From: an uncultured Opitutia bacterium
Lineage (GTDB): Bacteria; Verrucomicrobiota; Verrucomicrobiia; Opitutales; Opitutaceae
Length of the DNA stretch: 64,000 bases
Direction of reading: 5' to 3'
Assembly: GCA_903873805.1 (NCBI GenBank)
Contig: CAIQQB010000106.1
Coordinates: 1 to 64,000, forward strand
Part shown: positions 36,344 through 48,002 of the stretch, piece by piece
Position numbering within the stretch: position 1 is the first letter of the stretch
Layout: each line of letters begins with the position of its first letter
Translations under genes and position numbers: made by a program
Notes under the pieces: generated by a model
Database searches by the model: none
The model's input: the letters and a program-made list of their open reading frames with translations, nothing else
Told to the model about the DNA's origin: nothing

Positions 36344-38185
36344 GTGAATACAAACGAAATTCTCCAGATCGTGCTCTTCTTCGGGCTTGGCATCGCACTC
36401 ACGCCACTGCTCGGGCGCTTCATGTTCAAAGTCTTCACGGGGGAAAAGACCTTCCTGCACCCCGTGCTCCTGCCCATCGAGAAGCTGGTCTACAAGCTGA
36501 CCGGCATCAACCCGGGCGAGGAGATGTCCTGGGTGAAGTACCTCTGGGCGGGGGTGATCATGACCACGGTCGGGTTCGCCAGCCTGATGGTGCTACTGAT
36601 GACCCAGAAATGGCTGCCCTACAATCCGCAGGGGCTCGACAATCTATCCTGGCACCTCGCCTTCAACACCGCGTGGAGCTTCACCTGCAACGCCGACTGG
36701 CAGTCCTACACCGGCGAGACCACGATGAGTTACTTCTCGCAGACGCTCGGGCTCTCGGTCCACCAGTTCCTGAGCGGCGCGGGGGGCATCGCGGTCCTCG
36801 TCGCAATCGGCCGCGCCCTGAAGCGCGCCTCGGTCAAGACCATCGGCAACTTCTGGGTCGATCTCACCCGCGGCACGCTTTACCTCGTGATTCCGCTGTC
36901 GGTGCTCTGGGCCATTCCGCTGATGTGGCAGGGCGTCCCGCAGACCTGGCAGCCCTATGTGACGGCGAACCTGGTCGAGCCCTACACCGCGCAGGTGCCG
37001 AAGGTGGACGACAAGGGCAACCCGGTCACGACCTCCGTGCCGAAGACCGACGACAAGGGCCAGCCCGTCAAGGGCGCCGACGGCAAGCCCGTCATGGTGG
37101 ACCAGCCCGTGATGGTGGACCAGAAGGTCGAGACGCAGCTCATCCCGATCGGCCCGGTGGCCTCGTTTGAATCCTGCAAGCAGATCTTCACCAACGGCGG
37201 CGGCTGGTATGGCGTGAACAGCGCCCATCCGCTGGAGAATCCGACCCCGCTCTCGGACTTTTGGGAAATGCTCGCGATCATCGTGGTTCCGATGGCGCAG
37301 GTTTACATGTTCGGTCTGCTGATCGGGAACAAGAAGCACGCGTGGTGCCTGTTTGCCGTGATGCTCGCGCTCTACGTCGGCTCGTTCGGCGTGGCGTGGT
37401 GGGCGGAGTCGCAGCCCAATCCCGTCGTCCACAACATCTCGCCGCTGCTGGAAGGCAAGGAGCAGCGCTTCGGTGTGATGAACAGCGTCCTTTGGGGCGT
37501 CTCCTGCACCGCGATCGACAACGGCTCGGTGAATTCGATGCACGACAGCTGGATGCCGCTCGCGGGCCTGATGCCGATGTGGAACATCCTGATCGGCGAA
37601 ATCATGTTCGGCGGCGTGGGCTGCGGTGTATACTGCATGCTGTTCCACGTGCTGATCGCCGTCTTCCTCGCCGGCCTCATGATCGGGCGAACGCCGGAGT
37701 ATCTGGGCAAAAAGCTCGGGGCGTGGGAGGCAACCTGGGCGGTGATCGGCGTGCTCGGGCCGAACGCCGCCTGCCTGATCCCGGCCGCGTTCTCCTGCGT
37801 GCTGCCGGCGGGGCTCTCCAGCCTGACCAACGCGGGTCCGCACGGCTTCAGCGAAATTCTCTACGCCTTCGGCGAGGCGGCCAACAACAACGGCAGCGCC
37901 TTTGCCGGCCTCAACGCCAACGTGCCCTGGTATGACGTGACCCTCGGGCTCGCGATCATCATCGGCCGCTTCGCCCCGATCGCCGCCGCGCTCGCCATCG
38001 CCGGCCGCATGGCCGCCAAGAAAACCGTCGAGGCCTCCCCCGGCACCCTGCCGCTCTACGGCTGGACCTTCGGCCTCACGCTCACCGGCGTGATCATCAT
38101 CGTCGCGGCGCTTACTTTTTTCCCGGCGCTCTGCCTCGGCCCGATCGTCGAGCACGGGCTGATGCTGTCCGGCCGCGTATTCTAA
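36344..38185 (+). CDS. kdpA: Potassium-transporting ATPase subunit A, copy 1 (divergent filter)
   Basis: A 613-aa protein, the K+-channel-like subunit of the Kdp P-type ATPase, with about ten membrane helices. The fourth filter segment [10 protein letters not shown] (513 on) is canonical. The first reads [11 protein letters not shown] (112 on) where family members have [11 protein letters not shown]; the second has IFTNGGG (281 on) instead of MLGTNGGG; the third has TAIDNGSV (389 on) instead of TxASCGAV. Residues about 218-265 are an inserted loop of [10 protein letters not shown] repeats absent from E. coli KdpA. The GTG start at 36344 is close behind a -10-like box, so the message may be nearly leaderless. 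No kdpF precedes it. Confidence 0.93.
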   Translation: MNTNEILQIVLFFGLGIALTPLLGRFMFKVFTGEKTFLHPVLLPIEKLVYKLTGINPGEEMSWVKYLWAGVIMTTVGFASLMVLLMTQKWLPYNPQGLDNLSWHLAFNTAWSFTCNADWQSYTGETTMSYFSQTLGLSVHQFLSGAGGIAVLVAIGRALKRASVKTIGNFWVDLTRGTLYLVIPLSVLWAIPLMWQGVPQTWQPYVTANLVEPYTAQVPKVDDKGNPVTTSVPKTDDKGQPVKGADGKPVMVDQPVMVDQKVETQLIPIGPVASFESCKQIFTNGGGWYGVNSAHPLENPTPLSDFWEMLAIIVVPMAQVYMFGLLIGNKKHAWCLFAVMLALYVGSFGVAWWAESQPNPVVHNISPLLEGKEQRFGVMNSVLWGVSCTAIDNGSVNSMHDSWMPLAGLMPMWNILIGEIMFGGVGCGVYCMLFHVLIAVFLAGLMIGRTPEYLGKKLGAWEATWAVIGVLGPNAACLIPAAFSCVLPAGLSSLTNAGPHGFSEILYAFGEAANNNGSAFAGLNANVPWYDVTLGLAIIIGRFAPIAAALAIAGRMAAKKTVEASPGTLPLYGWTFGLTLTGVIIIVAALTFFPALCLGPIVEHGLMLSGRVF

Positions 38186-38201
38186 CCACGGAGACAACCA
38201 C

Positions 38202-40286
<2,085 letters not shown>

Positions 40287-40307
40287 CCGTTCCGGAAAGG
40301 CCCTCCC

Positions 40308-40895
40308 ATGATCAAACTCATCACCCAATCCATCCGCCAGACCCTCCTCTGGACCGTCGTGACCGGCGTGCTGTATCCGCTCGTCATGACCGTGTTTGCC
40401 CAGCTCGTCTTCCCCGCCCAGGCCAACGGCAGTCTGATCCAGCGCGACGGCAAGGTGGTCGGCTCCGCCCTGATGGCGCAGCAGTTCACCGGCGACAAAT
40501 ACTTCTGGCCGCGCCCGTCCGCCTGCACCTACGGCACGGGGCCGACGGGCATTGCGGGCTCGAGCGGCAGCAACCTCGGCCCGACCAGCGCGCAGCTCCA
40601 GAAGAACGTGGATGCCGCCGCCCTCCGCACTGCGTCCAAGCTACCCGCCGATGCACCGGTGCCGGCCGACCTGGTGTTCGCCTCGGCCAGCGGACTCGAC
40701 CCGCACATCAGTCCCGAGGGGGCTCGCTTCCAGATCTCTCGTGTGGCGGCCGCCCGCGGCCTCAGCGCGGATGTGGTTGGCAAGCTGGTGGACCAGTTCG
40801 TCGAAGCGCCGCAGTGGGGCTTCCTGGGCGAACCGCGCGTCAATGTGCTGCAGCTCAACCTCGCGCTGGACGCCGCCAGCCCGAAGAAACCCTGA
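40308..40895 (+). CDS. kdpC: Potassium-transporting ATPase subunit C, copy 1
   Basis: A 195-aa subunit. One N-terminal membrane helix ([20 protein letters not shown]) is followed by the motif [20 protein letters not shown], the [10 protein letters not shown] region and the C-terminal [15 protein letters not shown]. KdpC stabilises the KdpFABC complex and modulates ATP affinity. It lies 21 nt after kdpB1. The [20 protein letters not shown] segment is typical of the family. Confidence 0.96.
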   Translation: MIKLITQSIRQTLLWTVVTGVLYPLVMTVFAQLVFPAQANGSLIQRDGKVVGSALMAQQFTGDKYFWPRPSACTYGTGPTGIAGSSGSNLGPTSAQLQKNVDAAALRTASKLPADAPVPADLVFASASGLDPHISPEGARFQISRVAAARGLSADVVGKLVDQFVEAPQWGFLGEPRVNVLQLNLALDAASPKKP

Positions 40896-40904
40896 GGCCC
40901 GCTC

Positions 40905-41579
40905 ATGAATCGCCTGCCGACAGTTTCCGCCCCCGGCCGGATGCGGAAACCCGAAGAGAACCTTCACCCTGCAAAACCCAGGCCTGGCAAACCCGCCTTG
41001 ATCCCGTTGCCGGCGGGATGTTCGTCCGAGGAGATCCAGCGGCGATTTGCTTCCGAGGACAAGGCCCGGGAATACCTGGAGGCGATCCGCTGGCCGCAGG
41101 GTCCGGTCTGCGCCCACTGCCAGAATGCCGACGCCGGCCGGATTTGGAAAATCGAGGCCAACCCGAAAAAGAAGATCCGCCCGGGGCTCCACCACTGCGC
41201 GGAGTGTGACCGGCAGTTCACGGTCACGGTGGGCACAATCTTTGAGGACTCGAAGATCCCTCTGAACAAATGGCTGGTCGCCTGCTATCTGGAGTGCAAC
41301 TCGCCGAAGGGGGTCAGCGCGCTGCACGTCCAGCGGTCGCTGGAGTTTGGCTCGTATCGCACGGCTTGGCGGCTGATGCGCCGGATCCGCCAGGTGCGGC
41401 AGATACCGTTTTTCGCCGGCCGGGCCGGCCGGATGGGGCGGCCGGGTTTCGACGACACCCTGCGCCTTGCCGTGCGCTTGCAGCGGAACCGGCTGCCCGT
41501 CGTTCCAGCGGAGACCGCCAGCCCGGCGCGTCCCCGGACTCATGACTCCGGCCTGATCCTGCAGTTGGCTTGGGAGTAG
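40905..41579 (+). CDS. IS1595-like zinc-ribbon protein lacking a DDE domain
   Basis: A 224-aa protein. Residues 40-160 resemble the N-terminus of IS1595-family transposases: REYLEAIRWPQGPVCAHC, a second CAEC knuckle (Cx2C...Cx2C), then RQFTVTVGTIFEDSKIPLNK and WLVACYLECNSPKGVSALHV and RTAWRLMRRIRQ. The catalytic DDE region that should follow is absent; the last 60 residues are unrelated and Arg/Pro-rich. It starts 10 nt after kdpC1, so it is probably co-transcribed. It could be a transposase remnant or a domesticated DNA-binding protein. No terminal inverted repeats were recognised. Confidence 0.7.
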   Translation: MNRLPTVSAPGRMRKPEENLHPAKPRPGKPALIPLPAGCSSEEIQRRFASEDKAREYLEAIRWPQGPVCAHCQNADAGRIWKIEANPKKKIRPGLHHCAECDRQFTVTVGTIFEDSKIPLNKWLVACYLECNSPKGVSALHVQRSLEFGSYRTAWRLMRRIRQVRQIPFFAGRAGRMGRPGFDDTLRLAVRLQRNRLPVVPAETASPARPRTHDSGLILQLAWE

Positions 41580-41663
41580 CGGGGTGCTGACGCTCCCTGA
41601 ATCTCTTTGCGGTTGGCCGGCGACGGCAGCGGGCGCGGATTCCGCGCGGGCTGCCCCTTGATC

Positions 41664-41987
41664 ATGCCTGTTCTCGCCTGGATTACGTTTCTGGCCGCCG
41701 CGGTCCTTGAGGTCGCGGGTGATGCGGTGATCCGTCATGGTCTGCGCGGCCGCGGCCTGCTGCTGATCGGGGCCGGCATGCTGATGCTGGCCGCCTACGG
41801 GCTGGTGGTGAACCTTGTCCGCTGGGACTTTGCCCGGCTACTCGGCGTCTACATCGCGTTCTTCGCCGTGGTGAGCGTGCTATGCGGCCGTTTTGTCTTG
41901 CGGGAAACGGTGCCCGTCAGCACTTGGATCGGCCTGCTTCTGATCGTGGCTGGTGGACTGGTGATCCAGAGCGGCTCCTCCCGTTGA
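41664..41987 (+). CDS. Small four-helix membrane protein (DMT/SMR-like)
   Basis: A 107-aa protein with four predicted membrane helices (ITFLAAAVLEVAGDAVIRHG; GLLLIGAGMLMLAAYGLVVN; LLGVYIAFFAVVSVLCGRFV; WIGLLLIVAGGLVIQSGSS). The glutamate within helix 1 (AVLEVAGD) resembles the essential membrane glutamate of SMR transporters, and the last helix has the LLIVAGGLVIQ pattern of DMT proteins. The substrate is unknown. It lies 84 nt after the zinc-ribbon gene on the same strand. Confidence 0.7.
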   Translation: MPVLAWITFLAAAVLEVAGDAVIRHGLRGRGLLLIGAGMLMLAAYGLVVNLVRWDFARLLGVYIAFFAVVSVLCGRFVLRETVPVSTWIGLLLIVAGGLVIQSGSSR

Positions 41988-42345
41988 CCCAGGCTTCCAG
42001 GGCGGCCCGCAGAGCACGCGGATGACTCACCGGCTTACGATGAAGCCCATTGATTGAGGCTCGCATGTCAGCCTGATGAAAATCCAAATTCCCTGCGCTC
42101 ACGCGCCGGGCTACATTTCCGAGGTAACCTGCTGCGAGAGCGGCGGGACTTGAGGCACCAGCCACGTCAGGCGAATGCGCGAGCCTCAATCGGGCATGAA
42201 GGGAGGCGAGGGGTTAAAGTAATCCAGGTTGCCCGCAGCTGCTCCGGGAGTCCGGGGCAGCCAAGGCAGCCAGGTCAGCGACCTGGCCTACAGTTCAGAC
42301 GGCGGGTGGAGGACGGCGGTGGGCGGGATTTTGACATGAAGAATA
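41988..42345. repeat. Gene-free spacer with repeat fragments
   Basis: It contains CACCGGCTTAC followed by GATGAAG (also seen near 34987), the CTGCGCTCACGCGCCGGGCT fragment near 42095 that recurs at 7378, and a CCAGGTCAGCGACCTGG palindrome at about 42270-42286 ending in CCTACAG. No gene was seen. Confidence 0.65.
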
Positions 42346-42411
42346 TTAATGCTATCTTAATGCTTTGCCGGGGCCAATTAATTAGGGCCGGCGATCCGGT
42401 CGGAGTATGCT
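42346..42411 (+). promoter_or_regulatory. TTAAY-box operator and promoter of kdp operon 2
   Basis: Boxes TTAATGCTATC (42346), TTAATGCTTTG (42357) and TTAATTAGGGC (42378) again start 11 and 21 nt apart. A -10-like TATGCT is at 42406, 28 nt after the third box. The region is AT-rich within a GC-rich context. The transcript would have a leader of about 70 nt before the 28-aa ORF. Confidence 0.65.
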
Positions 42412-42488
42412 GTCCGCATGCACTCGCACCATCAGTTTTACTTCGCGCTCCCCGGGCTAGCCGGAGCCGCCCCGGAGGGTCAGCCCAC

Positions 42489-42575
42489 ATGAGCGACCTG
42501 CTCTTCGTCCTCCTTTCCGTCGCGTTTTTTGCCCTGGCGGCGGCCTACATTTGGTTCTGCGAGAAGGTCCGCTGA
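42489..42575 (+). CDS. 28-aa membrane peptide at the head of kdp operon 2
   Basis: MSDLLFVLLSVAFFALAAAY, then IWFCEKVR. It is one hydrophobic helix with a basic end, preceded by GGAGG at 42474-42478. It ends 25 nt before kdpF. Its size and place suggest a small subunit or regulator of the Kdp complex. Similar very short ORFs before kdpF are recalled from other genomes but this was not checked. Confidence 0.65.
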   Translation: MSDLLFVLLSVAFFALAAAYIWFCEKVR

Positions 42576-42600
42576 ACGGATTCTTCCGCCCCATCTTCCC

Positions 42601-42684
42601 ATGGAAACCACCGTCATCGCCCTCATCGCCTTCGCCCTGCTCGTCTACCTCGTCGTCGCCGTGCTGCGCCCGGAAAAATTCTAA
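42601..42684 (+). CDS. kdpF: Potassium-transporting ATPase subunit F
   Basis: A 27-aa peptide, METTVIALIAFALLVYLVVA then VLRPEKF. The single helix and the terminal RPEKF motif are diagnostic of KdpF, which packs against KdpA and stabilises the complex. It lies 70 nt before kdpA2. The first kdp operon has no recognisable kdpF. Confidence 0.93.
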   Translation: METTVIALIAFALLVYLVVAVLRPEKF

Positions 42685-42754
42685 GCCGGCTGCCCGCCGC
42701 CGCCGTCTTCTGCTCAAAAACCCAGTGTCACCTGATGCGTGACCCATTTCCGCG

Positions 42755-44629
42755 ATGAATCATCCCAATGCCTGGATCCAGTTCGCCCTCTATGTCGGCG
42801 CGCTGCTCTTTCTCACCAAACCGCTCGGCCTCTATCTCGTGCAGGTGCTCGACCCCCGCGGCCGCACCTGGCTCGACCCCGTCGTGCGCCCGGTCGAGCG
42901 CCTGACCTACCGCCTGTGCGGCATTGATCCGGAAAAAGAGCAGGCCTGGACCGGCTACACGCTCGCGATGCTCCTGTTCAGCGTCGTGGGGCTGCTGTTC
43001 ACCTACGTCATCCTGCGGCTCCAGGACCACCTGCCGCTCAATCCGCAGGGCTTCCCGGGGCTGTCCCCCGCACTGGCGTTCAACACGGCCGCGAGCTTCA
43101 CGACCAACACCAACTGGCAGAGCTACACCGGCGAGGCGACGATGAGCTACTTCTCGCAGATGGTCGGGCTGACGATCCACAACTTTACCTCGGCCGCCAT
43201 GGGCATCGCGATCGCCGCCGCACTCGTGCGCGGCATCGCGCGCCACACCGCCAAGACCATCGGCAACTTCTGGGCCGACACGGTGCGCGTCACCTACTAC
43301 TTGCTCGTGCCCGTCTGTTTCGTCTTCGCGCTGGTGCTGGTTTCGCAGGGCATCATCCAGAATTTCCAGCCCTACACCGTCGCGAAGACCTACGAACCCT
43401 ACACCATCCAAGTGCCGAAGCTGGACGCCAAGGGCAACGCCGTCACGACTTCGGTGCCGAAGACCGACGACAAGGGCCAGGCGCTCAAGGATGACAAGGG
43501 GCAGCCCGTGATGGTGGATCAGCCCGTCATGGTGGACCAGAAGGTGGACACGCAGACCATCGTCCAGGGTCCGGTCGCCTCGCAGATCGCGATCAAGATG
43601 CTGGGCACGAACGGGGGCGGCTACGTCAACGCCAACGCCGCGCATCCCTTTGAAAATCCCACGCCGCTCGCCAACTTCCTCCAGATCCTGTCGATCTTTG
43701 CGATCCCGGCCGCGCTCACCTACTACCTCGGCCGCATGGTGAAAAACCAGCGCCACGGCTGGGCGGTGTGGGGTGCGATGTTTGCGATGTTCGTCGCCGG
43801 CGCGCTCGTCTGCTGGCACTCCGAGGACGCGGGCAACCCCATCCACCAGAAGCTCGGCGTCGCCGCCGCCGACGGCAACATGGAGGGCAAGGAGGTCCGC
43901 TTCGGCATCTTCAACTCCGCGCTGTTCGCGACCATCACGACCGACGCCTCGTGCGGGGCGGTCAACGCGATGCACGATTCGTTCACGCCGCTCGGCGGCC
44001 TCGTGCCCATGTTCAACATCGAGACCGGCGAGGTGATCTTCGGCGGCGTGGGCGCGGGCCTCTACGGCATGCTCATCTTTGTTGTGCTCGCGGTGTTCAT
44101 TGCCGGCCTGATGGTCGGGCGGACCCCGGAATACCTGGGCAAGAAAATCGAGGCCTACGACGTGAAGCTCGTCATGCTGGTGCTCATGGTGCTCGCCGCG
44201 ACGATCCTCGGCGGCACGGCATGGGCCGCCGTGAGCACCTGGGGCCAGGCCGGCCTGAACAACGCCGGACCGCACGGCTTCAGCGAGATCCTCTACGCCT
44301 ACAGTTCCTCGGTCGGCAACAACGGCAGCGCCTTCGCGGGTCTCACGGCCACGCCGGCCGATGGCGATATGCACTACAACACCACGCTCGGTCTGGCGAT
44401 GCTCATTGGCCGTTTCCTCATGATCGTTCCGATCCTCGCGCTCGCCGGCAATCTCGCCGGCAAGCGGCTCATCCCGGCCAGCGCCGGCACGTTCAAGACC
44501 GAGGGCCTCACCTTCGTGCTGCTGCTCGTCGGCACGGTTCTGCTAGTGGGTGCGCTGACGTTTCTCCCCGCCTTGGCGATCGGTCCGGTTGTTGAGCATT
44601 TCCTGATGCGCGCCGGCACCCTGTTCTGA
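42755..44629 (+). CDS. kdpA: Potassium-transporting ATPase subunit A, copy 2 (canonical filter)
   Basis: A 624-aa channel-like subunit. All filter segments are canonical or nearly so: [40 protein letters not shown] and [10 protein letters not shown] loop at about residues 219-267 carries [15 protein letters not shown] and DDKGQPV repeats, like the loop in copy 1 and absent in E. coli. It forms the K+ path of a high-affinity pump with the kdpB and kdpC encoded downstream. The sequence around the insert is nearly identical between the copies, which points to duplication. Confidence 0.96.
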   Translation: MNHPNAWIQFALYVGALLFLTKPLGLYLVQVLDPRGRTWLDPVVRPVERLTYRLCGIDPEKEQAWTGYTLAMLLFSVVGLLFTYVILRLQDHLPLNPQGFPGLSPALAFNTAASFTTNTNWQSYTGEATMSYFSQMVGLTIHNFTSAAMGIAIAAALVRGIARHTAKTIGNFWADTVRVTYYLLVPVCFVFALVLVSQGIIQNFQPYTVAKTYEPYTIQVPKLDAKGNAVTTSVPKTDDKGQALKDDKGQPVMVDQPVMVDQKVDTQTIVQGPVASQIAIKMLGTNGGGYVNANAAHPFENPTPLANFLQILSIFAIPAALTYYLGRMVKNQRHGWAVWGAMFAMFVAGALVCWHSEDAGNPIHQKLGVAAADGNMEGKEVRFGIFNSALFATITTDASCGAVNAMHDSFTPLGGLVPMFNIETGEVIFGGVGAGLYGMLIFVVLAVFIAGLMVGRTPEYLGKKIEAYDVKLVMLVLMVLAATILGGTAWAAVSTWGQAGLNNAGPHGFSEILYAYSSSVGNNGSAFAGLTATPADGDMHYNTTLGLAMLIGRFLMIVPILALAGNLAGKRLIPASAGTFKTEGLTFVLLLVGTVLLVGALTFLPALAIGPVVEHFLMRAGTLF

Positions 44630-44655
44630 ACTTCGCTCCACGTTTCCCCTCCCTC

Positions 44656-46719
44656 ATGAGTTCCAAATCCATTTCCCTGTTTGACCGCGCCATCATGTCG
44701 CAGGCGGTCGCCGACTCGTTCCGCAAGCTCAACCCGCGGGCGCAGCTGAAGAACCCGGTGATGTTCGTCACGCTGGTCGGCGCCCTGCTGACGTTCGAAC
44801 AGCTCTTCACGTCCAAGGAACCGTTCGGCTATGTGCTGCAGGTCGCGCTTTGGCTGCTCTTCACCGTGGTCTTCGCCAACTTCGCCGAGTCCGTCGCCGA
44901 GGGCCGGGGCAAGGCCCAAGCGCGTTCCCTCCGGGCCTCGCGCAAGCAGCTCATGGCACAGCGCCGCGCGAAGGACGGCACACTCGAGGCCGTGGACGCC
45001 TCGCAGCTCCGCAAGGGCGATCTGGTCTTCGTGCGGTCAGGCGAGCTCATCCCCGGCGACGGCGAGGTGGTCGAGGGCGCTGCGTCGGTGGACGAGTCGG
45101 CCATCACCGGCGAATCCGCGCCCGTCATCCGCGAGGCCGGCGGCGACCGGAGCGCCGTCACCGGCGGCACCGTGGTGCTGTCCGACACCCTGAGCATCCG
45201 CATCACAGCCAATCCGGGCGAGGGTTTCCTCGACCACATGATCAGCCTCGTCGAGGGCGCGACCCGGCAGAAGACGCCCAACGAGATCGCGCTCACCATC
45301 CTGCTTTCGGCGCTCACGGTCATCTTCCTGCTCGTCATCGTCGCGCTCCGGCCGTTCGGACTCTATTCCAACGTTGTCTTCTCGATCACCACCCTCATTG
45401 CGCTGCTGGTCTGCCTGATTCCGACGACCATCGGCGGCCTGCTCAGTGCCATCGGCATCGCCGGCATGGACCGCCTGCTGCAACGCAACGTCCTCGCCAT
45501 GTCCGGCCGCGCGGTCGAGGCCGCTGGGGACATCGACGTGCTGCTCCTCGACAAGACCGGCACCATCACGCTCGGCAACCGCATGGCGTCCGAGTTTGTC
45601 CCCGCCCCCGGCGTGACGCCGCAGCGCCTGGCCGACGCCGCGCAGCTGGCGTCGCTGGCCGACGAGACCCCCGAGGGCCGCAGCATCGTGGTGCTCGCCA
45701 AGGAGAAGTTCGGCCTCCGCGGCCGCGAGCTGGGGCCGCCGCACGCGGTGTTTGTGCCGTTCACCGCGCAGACGCGCATGAGCGGGGTCGATCTCACGGA
45801 GGCCGACGCGGCGATCGGCCGGGTGCCGGCGGTGCGCGTGCGCTCCATCCGCAAGGGGGCCGCCGCCAATGTCTTTGCCTGGGTCGAGTCCCAGGGCGGC
45901 CGCTGCCCGCCCGCGGTTACGGCGGCCGTGGACCACATCGCGCGGTCCGGGGGCACGCCGCTCGTGGTGGCCGAGGGGCGCGAGGTGCTGGGCGTCATTT
46001 TTCTGAAGGATGTCGTCAAGGGCGGCATCAAGGAGCGCTTCGCGCAGCTCCGGGCGATGGGCATCCGCACCGTGATGATCACCGGCGACAACCCGCTCAC
46101 CGCCGCCGCCATCGCGGCCGAGGCCGGCGTGGACGATTTCCTCGCGCAGGCCACGCCGGAGATGAAGCTCGCGCGCATCCGCGCGGAGCAGGCGGCCGGC
46201 CACCTCGTTGCGATGACCGGCGACGGCACGAACGACGCCCCGGCGCTGGCGCAGGCCGACGTGGGTGTCGCGATGAATACCGGCACGCAGGCGGCCAAGG
46301 AGGCCGGCAACATGGTGGACCTCGACTCCAACCCGACCAAGCTTCTCGACATTGTTGAGATCGGGAAGCAGATGCTCATCACGCGCGGCGCGCTCACGAC
46401 GTTTTCCATCGCCAACGACGTCGCCAAGTATTTTGCGATCATCCCCGCCATGCTGGTCGGCGCGTTCCCGGCCATCGCGCCGCTCAACGTCATGCACCTC
46501 GCCTCGCCGCTGAGCGCGATCCTCAGCGCCGTGATCTTCAACGCGCTCATCATCATCGCGCTCATCCCGCTCGCGCTCCGCGGCGTCGCCTACCGCCCGA
46601 TCGGGGCCGAGGCCATGCTCCGGCGGAACCTGTTCGTTTACGGCTTTGGCGGCATCGTAATCCCCTTCATCGGGATCAAGGCCATCGACCTGCTCATCAA
46701 CGCCGTCCACCTCGTCTAG
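44656..46719 (+). CDS. kdpB: Potassium-transporting P-type ATPase subunit B, copy 2
   Basis: A 687-aa catalytic subunit with [18 protein letters not shown] (Asp299), the KGA nucleotide-binding motif ([14 protein letters not shown]), [20 protein letters not shown] and [17 protein letters not shown]. It is 27 nt downstream of kdpA2. Relative to copy 1 it has a short insertion near [20 protein letters not shown]. Its stop lies within the strong ribosome-binding site of the next small gene (AGGAGG at 46718-46723). Confidence 0.97.
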   Translation: MSSKSISLFDRAIMSQAVADSFRKLNPRAQLKNPVMFVTLVGALLTFEQLFTSKEPFGYVLQVALWLLFTVVFANFAESVAEGRGKAQARSLRASRKQLMAQRRAKDGTLEAVDASQLRKGDLVFVRSGELIPGDGEVVEGAASVDESAITGESAPVIREAGGDRSAVTGGTVVLSDTLSIRITANPGEGFLDHMISLVEGATRQKTPNEIALTILLSALTVIFLLVIVALRPFGLYSNVVFSITTLIALLVCLIPTTIGGLLSAIGIAGMDRLLQRNVLAMSGRAVEAAGDIDVLLLDKTGTITLGNRMASEFVPAPGVTPQRLADAAQLASLADETPEGRSIVVLAKEKFGLRGRELGPPHAVFVPFTAQTRMSGVDLTEADAAIGRVPAVRVRSIRKGAAANVFAWVESQGGRCPPAVTAAVDHIARSGGTPLVVAEGREVLGVIFLKDVVKGGIKERFAQLRAMGIRTVMITGDNPLTAAAIAAEAGVDDFLAQATPEMKLARIRAEQAAGHLVAMTGDGTNDAPALAQADVGVAMNTGTQAAKEAGNMVDLDSNPTKLLDIVEIGKQMLITRGALTTFSIANDVAKYFAIIPAMLVGAFPAIAPLNVMHLASPLSAILSAVIFNALIIIALIPLALRGVAYRPIGAEAMLRRNLFVYGFGGIVIPFIGIKAIDLLINAVHLV

Positions 46720-46728
46720 GAGGCCGCC

Positions 46729-46896
46729 ATGTGCTGCGCAACCCATCGCCTGCGTCTGTCCGCCCTGCTGCTCGTGGCGCTTGTTGGCTTCATCGCCGGA
46801 CTCACCTGCGGCCGCCTGGGCGAGGTCGTGTACGGCGACTCGCCGGCCGGCTTGAAATATCCGCCGGTGCCACATCCCCGTTCCCTTTTCCCATGA
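46729..46896 (+). CDS. 55-aa single-helix membrane protein between kdpB2 and kdpC2
   Basis: The protein begins MCCATHRLRLSALLLVALVG, continues FIAGLTCGRLGEVVYGD, and ends in a Pro-rich tail. One membrane helix is evident, with a Cys-rich start. AGGAGG five nt before the ATG is one of the best ribosome-binding sites in the operon. The stop overlaps the kdpC2 start (ATGA at 46893-46896), while kdpC2 has no clear site of its own, so its translation probably depends on this ORF. A different frame is open as an N-terminal extension of kdpC, but it lacks a membrane-like sequence and fits KdpC poorly. The function is unknown. Confidence 0.7.
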   Translation: MCCATHRLRLSALLLVALVGFIAGLTCGRLGEVVYGDSPAGLKYPPVPHPRSLFP

Positions 46897-47489
46897 AAAA
46901 TCTCCTCGCCGAACTCAGAACCTCGCTGCTCCTCACGCTCGTCTTCGCCGTGGTGCTCTGCGGTGCCTATCCGCTCGCGGTCTGGGCCGGCGCCCAGGCC
47001 TTCTTCCCCCGCCAGGCCAACGGCTCGCTGGTCACCGACGCCGCCGGCAACGTCCGCGGCTCGGCGCTGCTCGCGCAAAGTTTCACCAGCGACGGATACT
47101 TTCAGCCGCGCGCATCGGCGGCCGGCACGGGTTACGATGCAACCAGCTCGGGCGGCACCAACCTCGGCCCGACCAGCCAGAAGCTCAACGACAGCATCAA
47201 GGCCGCGATCGCCGCGTATCGGACCGCCAACGGTCTTGCCGCCGATGCGGCGGTGCCGGCCGATGCCGTGACGTCATCCGGCAGCGGTCTCGATCCGCAC
47301 ATCAGCGTGGCGAACGCCCTGGCCCAGTCCGGGCGGGTCGCGAAGGCCCGGCACCTGACTCCGGAGGCGGTGCAACAGCTGGTTGCAGCCCACACCGAGG
47401 GCCGGGATCTCGGCGTCCTGGGCGAACCCCGGGTCAATGTGCTGCTGCTCAACATGGCGTTGGACGCGGCCAGCCCGAAGGCTCCCTGA
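46893..47489 (+). CDS. kdpC: Potassium-transporting ATPase subunit C, copy 2
   Basis: A 198-aa subunit. The N-terminal helix is RTSLLLTLVFAVVLCGAYPL, followed by [60 protein letters not shown] and [15 protein letters not shown]. It completes the second Kdp complex. Its start overlaps the 55-aa ORF. The operon converges with glnK, and a hairpin between them could end both transcripts. Confidence 0.96.
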   Translation: MKNLLAELRTSLLLTLVFAVVLCGAYPLAVWAGAQAFFPRQANGSLVTDAAGNVRGSALLAQSFTSDGYFQPRASAAGTGYDATSSGGTNLGPTSQKLNDSIKAAIAAYRTANGLAADAAVPADAVTSSGSGLDPHISVANALAQSGRVAKARHLTPEAVQQLVAAHTEGRDLGVLGEPRVNVLLLNMALDAASPKAP

Positions 47490-47523
47490 CGACATTGGCC
47501 TGGTGCACCGGATTCAACGGCGC

Positions 47524-47557
47524 AAAAAAAGCACCGCCCCCGGGAGGGAGCGGTGCT
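47524..47557 (-). terminator. Rho-independent terminator of glnK
   Basis: On the minus strand the stem GCACCGC...GCGGTGC (arms 47550-47556 and 47531-47537) is followed by seven T residues (47530-47524). It lies 26 nt after the glnK stop. Confidence 0.85.
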
Positions 47558-47582
47558 GAGGGAACGGGCAAACCAAACAAAC

Positions 47583-48002
<420 letters not shown>

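Noticed and set aside
36240-36344. A kdpF gene in front of kdpA1
   Set aside because: No short frame with a hydrophobic helix and a RPEKF-like end exists there; the frame at 36292 is a shadow.
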